In this document: positions 7,910 to 13,922 of the stretch, piece after piece | Layout: each line of letters opens with the position of its first letter | Numbering within the stretch: the stretch's first letter is position 1 | Origin: Candidatus Peribacteraceae bacterium | GTDB lineage: Bacteria > Patescibacteriota > Gracilibacteria > Peribacterales > Peribacteraceae | Assembly (NCBI GenBank): GCA_028717505.1 | Contig: JAQUNQ010000026.1 | Location: forward strand, 1-13,922 | Direction of reading: 5' to 3' | Length of the DNA: 13,922 bases | The notes under the pieces: model-generated | Database searches by the model: none | Told to the model about the DNA's origin: nothing | What the model saw: the letters and a program-made list of their open reading frames with translations, nothing else | Program-made: the position numbers and the translations under genes

Positions 7910-10378
7910 TCACACCACCAAACTCACCAGTTTTCCGGTGACATAGATCTCCTTCTTAATCTTCTGTCCCTCAAGGAACTTCTTCACGTTCGGGTGCTCC
8001 TTCGCCTGCGCGATCACGGTTTCCTTGCCCGCTCCCGCGTCCACCGCAATCTCCCCGCGGAGCTTCCCGTTCACCTGCACCGCAATCATGAGCGTGGAGG
8101 CTCTGGTGAGTGCTTCGTCGAAGGAAGGCCAATGCTGTTCGATCACGAATCCTTTCTGACCGAGCATCTCCCACAATTCTTCCGCAAGGTGCGGGGCGAG
8201 GGGGCCAAGCAGGAGCGCGAAGGTCTTCGCCGTCTCCTTTGAGACTCCTCCTTCCGCTTCGAGGAGATTCAGGAATTCCATGAGCGCCGCGATGGCGGTA
8301 TTGAAGTGAAGGTCCTCGATGTCTTTCGTCACCTTCTTCACCGTGCGATGCAGGGCAGCGATCACTGAAGATTGATCAACTTTTTTATTCAGTTTCTCCG
8401 AGAAGAGTGCGTGGATGCGCTTCACGAAGCGGCCAATTCCCTTTATGCCCGTATCGCTCCAGTCCCCACCATCCGTGAAGGGACCCATGAACATCAGGTA
8501 CATGCGGAAGACATCGGACCCGTGGCGCTCGATGAAGGCATCCGGGCTCACCACGTTCCCCTTGCTCTTGCTCATCTTGGCGCCCTTGTGCGTGATGAGC
8601 CCTTGATGTACTAATTTTTTGAACGGCTCTTCGTGTGATACGAAGCCGAAATCCTTAAGTGCCATCATCACGAAACGCGCATAGATGAGGTGCATGCACG
8701 CGTGCTCCGGCCCGCCGATGTACATGCTCACCGGCATCCACGTGTGCTCGACGTGCGGATCGACGAGATGATTGCGCTCGCTCCGGCCGTCCGCCGTCTC
8801 GCTGAAGTGCGGAGCCTGCATGCCAAAACCTTCCGCGGCGAGGTACATCAGATAGTAGTAGCTCGAGCAGACGAAGGTATCCATCGTGTCGAACTCCGGC
8901 GTCCAGCCCTTGCCGAAGAGCTTCTCTGTCCGCCGGATGAATTCTTTGGAATACGTCAGCGGGGACTTCCCCGTCGGCTTGAACTCCACATCCTCCGGAA
9001 GGAGCCAAGGAAGATGCTTTTCAGGAATCGGATGCGGCTTGCCCTCGGGATCGTAGACGATCGGAATGGGTGCGCCCCAGTAGCGCTGGCGGGAAATGAG
9101 CCAGTCGCGAAGACGGTAGTGCACTTTCGTCGTCCCATACCCCTTCTGCTCGATGTAATCGATGATCCGCTTGCGCGACTGCTCCCACGTCATCCCCAGA
9201 GCGACTTCGGGCGTCTGAATGACGCCATCGGGTTCGCGGTAGAACACCTCCAACTTCTTCACTTTCTCAGCCAAGACCGGGTCCTTCGGCAAGAGCGCAA
9301 CCTTGAGGGGAATACCGTACTTCTTCGCAAAAGCAAAGTCTCTCTCGTCATGCGCGCTGCAGTTCACGATGCCCGTGCCGTAATCCGCGAGGACATAGGA
9401 GCAGACCCAGATGGGCAAGTCACCCGTTCCAAAGGGATTCTCCACAAAGCGCCCGGTGAAGATGCCTTCCGCCTCTTCATCAATCTTAAATTTCTCTGCC
9501 AGCTTCTTCCTGCGTATCCGCTCCACAAACTCCATCACGGGTTTCTCATAGGATGTGCCGGCAACGAGCTGGGGAACCAGAGGATGCTCCGGTGCAATGA
9601 CCGTGAAGGTCTGCGCGAGGAATGTCTGAGGGATGGAATCGTACACTTCAAACTCAATATTCAGATCTTTGACGTGCTCGCGGAAGTTAATGCCCTCGCT
9701 CCTCCCAATCCAGTTCTCCTGCATGAGCTTGGTTTTCTCCGGCCAATCAAGGTGCGCATGTCCGTCGAGGAGACGCTGCGCATACTGCGTGATCTTCCAG
9801 AACCATTGAGCAAGGGACTTCTGAACAATCGCCGTCCCACAGCGCTCGCACGTCCCATCCTGCGCCTGCTCATTGGCCAGCACCGTCTGGCACTTGGGGC
9901 AGAAATTCACCGATGCTTCTTTCTTATAGGCAATGTCGTGCTTGTACATCTGGAGGAAGAGCCACTGCGTCCAACGGTAGTACTCGGGTGTCGAGGTATT
10001 CACCACCTTGGACCAGTCGTACATGCAACCCATGCGCTTCAGCTGCTTCACCATCGTCTGGACATTCGAGCGCGTCGACGTATCCGGGTGGATGCCGCTC
10101 TTGATGGCGTAGTTCTCCGCCGGAAGCCCGAAGGCGTCGAACCCCATGGGCTCGAGGACATCCTTCCCCTTCATCCGCATGAAGCGGGCGAAGCTGTCCG
10201 CCGGGGCGAAGTTGTACCAGTGCCCCACGTGGAGCTTGTCCCCGCTCGGGTACGGGAACATCACGAGGGCGTAGTAGGGATCTTTCGCCTTCTTCAGGTC
10301 CACTTCATAGATTTTGGCTTCCTCCCACTTCTTCTGCCATTTTGCTTCAATTTTCGAAGGGTCAAATTCCCGTTCCAT
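7910..10378 (-). CDS. leuS: Leucine--tRNA ligase LeuRS
   Basis: Class I aminoacyl-tRNA synthetase charging tRNA-Leu; 822 residues, normal for bacterial LeuRS. The HIGH motif is PYPSGDKLHVGH (42-53) and the KMSKS loop is GAKMSKSKGNVVSP (KMSKS about 603-607). A zinc-type insertion has FCPKC and CERC (Cys161, 164, 178, 181). The CP1 editing domain spans about 225-420. Its threonine-rich motif, usually TTRPDT, reads DSIPQT (248-253), while AHDERD (about 343-348) keeps the amine-binding Asp. The C-terminal anticodon-binding domain ends in a small Leu-specific domain (VQVNGKLRGEIAV). The start is the ATG at 10378-10376 (MEREFDPSKIEAKWQKKW is the family N-terminus), not an upstream in-frame ATG at 10411. 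Transcribed divergently from der. Confidence 0.97.
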   Translation of the reverse strand: MEREFDPSKIEAKWQKKWEEAKIYEVDLKKAKDPYYALVMFPYPSGDKLHVGHWYNFAPADSFARFMRMKGKDVLEPMGFDAFGLPAENYAIKSGIHPDTSTRSNVQTMVKQLKRMGCMYDWSKVVNTSTPEYYRWTQWLFLQMYKHDIAYKKEASVNFCPKCQTVLANEQAQDGTCERCGTAIVQKSLAQWFWKITQYAQRLLDGHAHLDWPEKTKLMQENWIGRSEGINFREHVKDLNIEFEVYDSIPQTFLAQTFTVIAPEHPLVPQLVAGTSYEKPVMEFVERIRRKKLAEKFKIDEEAEGIFTGRFVENPFGTGDLPIWVCSYVLADYGTGIVNCSAHDERDFAFAKKYGIPLKVALLPKDPVLAEKVKKLEVFYREPDGVIQTPEVALGMTWEQSRKRIIDYIEQKGYGTTKVHYRLRDWLISRQRYWGAPIPIVYDPEGKPHPIPEKHLPWLLPEDVEFKPTGKSPLTYSKEFIRRTEKLFGKGWTPEFDTMDTFVCSSYYYLMYLAAEGFGMQAPHFSETADGRSERNHLVDPHVEHTWMPVSMYIGGPEHACMHLIYARFVMMALKDFGFVSHEEPFKKLVHQGLITHKGAKMSKSKGNVVSPDAFIERHGSDVFRMYLMFMGPFTDGGDWSDTGIKGIGRFVKRIHALFSEKLNKKVDQSSVIAALHRTVKKVTKDIEDLHFNTAIAALMEFLNLLEAEGGVSKETAKTFALLLGPLAPHLAEELWEMLGQKGFVIEQHWPSFDEALTRASTLMIAVQVNGKLRGEIAVDAGAGKETVIAQAKEHPNVKKFLEGQKIKKEIYVTGKLVSLVV

Positions 10379-10384
10379 GAGCCG

Positions 10385-10411
10385 ATCATACCTGTTTTGG
10401 CCCCTCGACAA
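10385..10411 (-). promoter_or_regulatory. leuS promoter, leaderless spacing
   Basis: On the minus strand TTGTCG (10406-10411) is followed after 15 bases by TATGAT (10385-10390). The leuS ATG begins 6 bases after the -10, so transcription would start at or next to the start codon. No Shine-Dalgarno sequence fits in that space. Confidence 0.5.
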
Positions 10412-10448
10412 AATCGGACAAATGCTCTTTTTCGGTGGGAAACACCCC

Positions 10449-10454
10449 TACAAT
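10449..10454 (+). promoter_or_regulatory. -10-like element of der
   Basis: TACAAT, five of six matches to TATAAT, ends 13 bases before the der ATG at 10468. The -35 region is only T-rich (TCTTTTT near 10426). The intervening bases (CTCCCCGTTTCGC) contain no Shine-Dalgarno sequence. Confidence 0.4.
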
Positions 10455-10467
10455 CTCCCCGTTTCGC

Positions 10468-11811
10468 ATGCCCACCCTTCCAACGGTCGCCATCATTGGC
10501 CGACCCAACACGGGCAAATCCACCCTCTTCAATCGCCTCGTCGGCAAGCGGAAGGCGATCGTGAGTGAAGTGCCCGGTACGACGCGCGACCACATCGCCC
10601 ATCGCATCGAGACATCGTCGCTCGATTTCCTCCTGCTCGATACCGGCGGCATGGGCGGCGGCACGGATGATCCCGCCTTCGAGAAAGATGTGCACCGCCA
10701 GTCCCTCCTCGCCCTCGAGAACGCCGACCTCCTCCTCTTCACCGTGGACAGCCGCGAGGAACTCACGAAGAGCGACTACGCCATCGTGGATCTCCTCCGG
10801 AAGAACAAGCGCGACCACGTGCCCGTGATCCTCGTCGCGACGAAGTGCGACCATGCCGCACAGGCGGAGGCACTCCTGCCCCCCTACCACGCACTCGGCA
10901 TCGCGGAGGATGTTCTCGCCGTGAGTGCGTTCCATAACTTCGGGACAGAGGAGCTCGTGCATTGCGTCATCCGACACCTGAAGAAGCTGCACTTCAAGAG
11001 GGAGGAGGAGAAGCGGACGAAGAACACCATCCCGAGAATCGCCGTCATTGGGAAGCCGAACGTGGGCAAGAGCTCCCTCATCAATGCTTTCATGTCGGAA
11101 CCGGAGCGCAAGCGCTCCCCCCTGCTCGTCTCGGATATTCCGGGAACGACCCGCGATGCGGTGGACACCCTCATCCGCTACCACGATGAGAAATTCATTT
11201 TCATCGACACGGCCGGCCTCAAGCGCAGAGTACAGGGACTCAAAGAAGTGGAGACGTACGCGATGTTCCGTTCCATCAGCGCACTCGAGGAATGCGACAT
11301 TGCCTTGCTCGTTCTCGATGCCAAGGAACCGCTCAGCCATCAAGACAAGCACATTGCCGGTCTGGCCATCGAGGAAGGGAAGGGGCTCATCCTCCTCCTG
11401 CACAAGATCGACCTCCTCAAGGCGGAGAAGCGCAAGGAGAAGATGAAGGAGCTCGCGCTCCTCCTCCCCTTCTGCCGCTTCGCGCCCATCCTCCCCTGCT
11501 CCGCGAAGACGCGCGACGGACTCCTGAAGATCTTCGACCTCCTCGCCGTGGTGCAGCGCAACCGCACGCGCCACATTCCGACGCACGAGCTCAACCGCTG
11601 GTACCGCGATACGGTGGAGGGGCACGCCGCGAAGGGGCTCCAGAAGAGCAAGCACATCACGCAGGCAAACGAGGTTCCTCCGACGTTCGTGCTCTTCGTT
11701 CGTGATCCCAAGCAGGTGCAATTGAGCGAGCTTAAGTTCCTGGAAAACCGGCTCCGCTCCACGTTCGATTTCGCGGGCACGCCGATCAAGTGGATCACGA
11801 AAGCAGGGTAG
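10468..11811 (+). CDS. der: Ribosome-assembly GTPase Der (EngA)
   Basis: Double-GTPase needed for 50S subunit maturation; 447 residues, standard length. First G domain: G1 GRPNTGKS (11-18), PGTTRD (36-41), DTGG (58-61), G4 TKCD (125-128), SAF (153-155). Second G domain: G1 GKPNVGKS (195-202), PGTTRD (225-230), DTAGLKRR (247-254), G4 HKID (312-315), CSAK (344-347). The C-terminal KH-like domain (about 365-447) ends FAGTPIKW, as usual in Der. Both G4 motifs depart from NKxD at the Asn. The start is the ATG at 10468, because MPTLPTVAIIGRPNTGKS is the usual beginning; a GTG at 10435 would add 11 residues covering the -10 element. It converges with the LOG-like gene, leaving a 50-base gap. Confidence 0.96.
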   Translation: MPTLPTVAIIGRPNTGKSTLFNRLVGKRKAIVSEVPGTTRDHIAHRIETSSLDFLLLDTGGMGGGTDDPAFEKDVHRQSLLALENADLLLFTVDSREELTKSDYAIVDLLRKNKRDHVPVILVATKCDHAAQAEALLPPYHALGIAEDVLAVSAFHNFGTEELVHCVIRHLKKLHFKREEEKRTKNTIPRIAVIGKPNVGKSSLINAFMSEPERKRSPLLVSDIPGTTRDAVDTLIRYHDEKFIFIDTAGLKRRVQGLKEVETYAMFRSISALEECDIALLVLDAKEPLSHQDKHIAGLAIEEGKGLILLLHKIDLLKAEKRKEKMKELALLLPFCRFAPILPCSAKTRDGLLKIFDLLAVVQRNRTRHIPTHELNRWYRDTVEGHAAKGLQKSKHITQANEVPPTFVLFVRDPKQVQLSELKFLENRLRSTFDFAGTPIKWITKAG

Positions 11812-11827
11812 TCCCCCCTTCCTCAAT

Positions 11828-11848
11828 CCTTCCCCCTTCGGGGGAGGG
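11828..11848. terminator. GC-rich hairpin between convergent der and the LOG-like gene
   Basis: CCTTCCCCC (11828-11836) pairs with GGGGGAGGG (11840-11848), one G-T pair, very short TTC loop. It lies midway between two convergent stops (11811 and 11862), where a bidirectional terminator is expected. Neither side has a T-run, so Rho-independent action is doubtful. The CCCCCTTCGGGGGAGG core is also a style of sequence common as a dispersed intergenic repeat. Confidence 0.45.
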
Positions 11849-11861
11849 TTGGGTGGAGGGA

Positions 11862-12506
11862 TCATCCCGGACGTCTCTCCTGCAGGTGCGATGGCGCCTC
11901 ACGGCGTCCCTCCGGCTTGTCGATGATGCGGCCGTCCTCGTGAATAGGAAGCGGGAAGGCACGGATGGCGACTTCCAGCTTCATGAGGAGGTCCGCGGGA
12001 TTGTCGGAGAAGACCATGTTCTGGGGAATCGAGCGCTTGCAGAGTTCCTGAATGAGGTAAGGAACGGAGTCACTGATCCCGCCGGTACCGGTGAGGATGC
12101 CCATCGGACGACCCTCGTCGTAGGCAATCGTGAGCTCGTTCAAGGTCCCGATGCCGCCGCTGACGAACACAACGCCATCCGAAGAGCGGATATTGATGAC
12201 GTCGCGCTCCATGAACCCCTGTCCGGTGTAGATCATCATGTCGTTCTCGAGCGGGGAATGATACTCGTTCACATGTTCATACTCCGAGAAGGCCGGGGAG
12301 ATGCCGAGGGTGAAGGCTCCTGTCTCTTTGGCTCCGAGCAGGGCATCATGCGGAAGGCCCGGGCAGGCACCATTGATGAAGATGTGCCCGCGCCGCCCGA
12401 TCTCGCGTCCGAGCTCCCGTGCCGCGGCACGCGCAACGGGATCTTCAATCTGAGGTCCACTCGCGGAACCCATCACGCCAATCTTCAACTTGTGGTGCGG
12501 AGCCAT
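11862..12506 (-). CDS. LOG/DprA-like Rossmann-fold nucleotide-binding protein
   Basis: 214 residues. The N-terminus (LKIGVMGSASG, 7-17) starts a Rossmann fold. VNGACPGLPHDAL-type sequence (here FINGACPGLPHDALLGAK, 43-60) and SGGIGTLNEL (116-125) match the lysine-decarboxylase-like/LOG superfamily signature GGxGTxxE. Arg101 in FMERDVIN and Glu124 correspond to the catalytic Arg and Glu of cytokinin-riboside phosphoribohydrolases. The usual PGG is SGG and MxxRK is MERD, so it is closer to the TIGR00725-type branch, whose substrate is not settled. Nucleotide-5'-monophosphate N-glycosidase activity is possible but inferred. The last 20 or so residues are charged and probably disordered. Unlike most genes here, its strongest promoter lies further upstream, giving a leader of about 42 bases. 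Confidence 0.85.
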   Translation of the reverse strand: MAPHHKLKIGVMGSASGPQIEDPVARAAARELGREIGRRGHIFINGACPGLPHDALLGAKETGAFTLGISPAFSEYEHVNEYHSPLENDMMIYTGQGFMERDVINIRSSDGVVFVSGGIGTLNELTIAYDEGRPMGILTGTGGISDSVPYLIQELCKRSIPQNMVFSDNPADLLMKLEVAIRAFPLPIHEDGRIIDKPEGRREAPSHLQERRPG

Positions 12507-12555
12507 GGAGAACGGAAGTTATGATATCTCTGTGAGGAGGTTCATTACGAAATAT

Positions 12556-12584
12556 ATTATACCACAAAATGATATTGTCTTTAA
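12556..12584 (-). promoter_or_regulatory. Extended -10 promoter of the LOG-like gene
   Basis: On the minus strand TTAAAG (12579-12584), 17-base spacer, then TGG-TATAAT (perfect -10 at 12556-12561 with the TGn extension). This is the best -10 match in the window. It lies 49 bases before the ATG. A second hexamer, TATCAT (12521-12526), lies 14 bases before the ATG and could give a short-leader transcript. Confidence 0.6.
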
Positions 12585-12602
12585 GTTCTTAGAGAATGCT
12601 TA

Positions 12603-12622
12603 AAGCGTAAGTCTTACAGCTT
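12603..12622 (-). terminator. Small hairpin just after mltG
   Basis: AAGC-GTAAG-T-CTTAC-A-GCTT: two nested arms with one bulged base, starting 4 bases past the mltG stop. There is no T-run after it on the minus strand, so its role as a terminator is uncertain. Confidence 0.3.
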
Positions 12623-12626
12623 AGAG

Positions 12627-13643
12627 CTACTGCAGATATCTCATCCGGTTCAGGTTATGCTCCTCGTTCGTCTCCGCGTAGTGGACGACCCCCTTCTTAT
12701 CATGCAGGTAGTACCAGTATTTCGAAGAGGAAGGCCGCAGCGCGGCGAGGATGCTCTGCAGCCCCGGATTCGCGATCGGGCCGGGGGGGAGACCACGGAA
12801 CTTGCGGGTATTGTAGGGACTCGCCACATTGAGATCACTCACGGTGAGCGCCCCCGTCGGCTTGTCGAGGATGTAGCGGACCGTGGCATCCACGCCGAGC
12901 CCCATCCCCTCATCATGACGCTTCCAGAGGATGCCCGCGACGATGGGCCGCTCCTCCTCCGTGCGCGTCTCCTCCTCGACGAGCGAGGCCATCGTCATAA
13001 GATCCTGCAACGACCGTTCGGACTTCTGGATCTCCTCCCCGTACGGGTCCAACACGCGGTGACGGAAGGTGGTGAGCAGCCGCTCGAGGAAGAATTTTGA
13101 CACGAAATCGCCGGCATCCACGTAGTACGTGTCGGGGAAGAGATAGCCCTCGAGCTTCCCGCCACGCGCGGCGAGCCCCTCCGCCTGCGGAAGGAATTCA
13201 AAGGATGAGAAGTCGCACGTTTGCGCACAGGAGACGAGACTGCCGGACTCCGTCACGCCCTTCTCCACGAGGAGACGCTCGATGTCGAGCAGCGTGGCGC
13301 CTTCGGGAATAGTGACGATGACCTGCTGCGACTTGCCCGTGCGGAGCACCTCAACGATCTCGGGAACCGTCATCGTCCGCGAGAAGACGAATTTGCCCGC
13401 CTTGAGATCCGCCTGCATGCCATGGAAACGCGTGTAGAGGCGCAGCGCCAGCGACGAGCGGATGAGATCTTTCTCCCCGAGGAGATCGGCGATCTCCGCC
13501 ACACTCGCCCCCTCCTCGATGCGCACCATCATCGGCACCTTTTTCTCCGCATCCGACGGGGCGCCCACAGCCTTCAGCTCCCACTTATACCAGAGGATTG
13601 CGCCGGCGCAGACAACGAGGAGGAAAAGGAGAAATTTCTTCAT
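12627..13643 (-). CDS. mltG: Endolytic murein transglycosylase MltG (YceG family)
   Basis: Inner-membrane lytic transglycosylase that cleaves nascent peptidoglycan strands; 338 residues. One N-terminal membrane anchor (KKFLLFLLVVCAGAILWY, 2-19) places the catalytic domain outside. A LysM-like segment follows (about 40-75: VRIEEGASVAEIADLL). The catalytic domain has the YLFPDTYY signature (167-174), MASLVEEET (218-226, with Glu223 aligning to the catalytic Glu of ASIVEKET) and SPYNTRKFRGLPPGPIANPG (275-294, the family hallmark). Two cysteines at 139 and 143 (SCAQTC) might form a disulfide. The start MKKFLLF is unambiguous. A TAAGCT hexamer lies 8 bases before the ATG and no Shine-Dalgarno sequence is present. 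No family partner is adjacent; the LOG-like gene downstream has its own promoter. Confidence 0.96.
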   Translation of the reverse strand: MKKFLLFLLVVCAGAILWYKWELKAVGAPSDAEKKVPMMVRIEEGASVAEIADLLGEKDLIRSSLALRLYTRFHGMQADLKAGKFVFSRTMTVPEIVEVLRTGKSQQVIVTIPEGATLLDIERLLVEKGVTESGSLVSCAQTCDFSSFEFLPQAEGLAARGGKLEGYLFPDTYYVDAGDFVSKFFLERLLTTFRHRVLDPYGEEIQKSERSLQDLMTMASLVEEETRTEEERPIVAGILWKRHDEGMGLGVDATVRYILDKPTGALTVSDLNVASPYNTRKFRGLPPGPIANPGLQSILAALRPSSSKYWYYLHDKKGVVHYAETNEEHNLNRMRYLQ

Positions 13644-13651
13644 GCCGGGAG

Positions 13652-13657
13652 AGCTTA
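13652..13657 (-). promoter_or_regulatory. -10-like element of mltG
   Basis: TAAGCT on the minus strand ends 8 bases before the mltG ATG. It is weak as a -10 and has no obvious -35, but spacing agrees with the other genes. Confidence 0.25.
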
Positions 13658-13728
13658 GCCGAAGTTATTTGTAGGATACAGAACTTAGTTTCTTTCTCGA
13701 CTGCCCCTGCTATTTCACGTAGTGGGAG

Positions 13729-13747
13729 GCCCCGCGCGCCACGGGGC
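13729..13747. other. GC hairpin upstream of mltG
   Basis: GCCCCG (13729-13734), 7-base loop, CGGGGC (13742-13747). It lies about 85 bases upstream of mltG in the gene-free stretch 13644-13922. There is no T-run on either side. It could be a leader structure or an upstream gene's terminator; the sequence does not decide. Confidence 0.5.
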
Positions 13748-13868
13748 GCTTCAGCAATGACCGACATACCTGGGATCAAGAAAAGGAAAAAACAACCTAC
13801 AAAAATCCCGGAAACGCGCCGATGTGGCGGCGATAGCGGAGGGGGTCATCGGCGCAGCGCTTTCTTTC

Positions 13869-13902
13869 GCCCTTTCTTTGCCGCGCTTGGCAAAGAAAGG
13901 GC
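13869..13902. repeat. Perfect 14-base inverted repeat near the window end
   Basis: GCCCTTTCTTTGCC (13869-13882), loop GCGCTT, GGCAAAGAAAGGGC (13889-13902). It is preceded by a related half-copy (CTTTCTTTCGCCC, about 13860-13872), so the left arm motif is tandemly echoed. The CTTTCTTTGCC...GGCAAAGAAAG form resembles dispersed palindromic repeats seen in many bacterial genomes. The 13644-13922 stretch otherwise holds no gene I can support. Confidence 0.8.
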
Positions 13903-13922
13903 AATCTGTGTTCCGTTGAAGG

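Noticed and set aside
8690..10564. Long open frame on the plus strand opposite leuS
   Set aside because: Antisense of LeuRS, which has every class I motif; the shadow sequence has no recognisable domain.
10294..11865. Long open frame on the minus strand opposite der
   Set aside because: Antisense of Der, and it would also overlap the leuS start; no motif.
13757..13922. Open plus-strand frame starting at ATG 13757 and running off the window
   Set aside because: Its sequence is Lys/Arg/Gly-rich and runs through the 14-base inverted repeat; no Shine-Dalgarno, no -10 and no recognisable motif. It cannot be excluded without the following sequence.

Overview
The window is GC-rich chromosomal DNA from a bacterium. 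It carries housekeeping genes plus one short plus-strand pair that looks accessory. UGA ends rpoD, leuS and other essential genes, so UGA is a stop here, which argues against the Gracilibacteria/Absconditabacteria code. An S-layer-homology protein, dnaG next to rpoD, a LeuRS with a changed editing motif, almost no Shine-Dalgarno sequences, and many intragenic repeats would fit a candidate-phyla-radiation lineage such as Peregrinibacteria/Peribacteria. That placement is an inference from gene style, not from a marker phylogeny.

Layout. Positions 1-41 hold the start of a truncated minus-strand gene. Positions 84-202 hold a minus-strand tRNA with anticodon CAT and its terminator. All genes from 218 to 6785 lie on the minus strand. 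In transcription order they are an RsmB/RsmF-type RNA m5C methyltransferase (6785-5223), an orphan hydrophilic protein (5046-4501), a secreted SLH-domain protein (4462-3431), dnaG primase (3408-1663), rpoD sigma factor (1540-218) and the tRNA. A plus-strand pair follows: a class I SAM methyltransferase (6825-7484) and a small orphan gene (7559-7900). The second ends 9 bases from the convergent end of leuS (10378-7910, minus). leuS and der (10468-11811, plus) are divergent. Then come a LOG/DprA-like Rossmann protein (12506-11862, minus) and the cell-wall lytic transglycosylase mltG (13643-12627, minus). The last 280 bases hold no convincing gene but contain two strong hairpins.

Together the genes cover replication priming (DnaG), housekeeping transcription (RpoD), translation (tRNA, LeuRS, RNA methyltransferase, Der for ribosome assembly) and the cell envelope (SLH protein, MltG).

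Two themes stand out. First, nearly every gene lacks a Shine-Dalgarno sequence and instead has a -10-like TAnnnT hexamer 6-13 bases before its start codon. This implies widespread leaderless or near-leaderless transcription. Second, the RsmB/RsmF-type gene carries three unrelated in-frame repeat segments: a perfect 36-base palindrome, a GC-rich imperfect repeat and a heptameric tandem-repeat element. Together they lengthen the protein inside its catalytic domain without breaking the frame. Heptad periodicity recurs in the inverted repeat between dnaG and rpoD.
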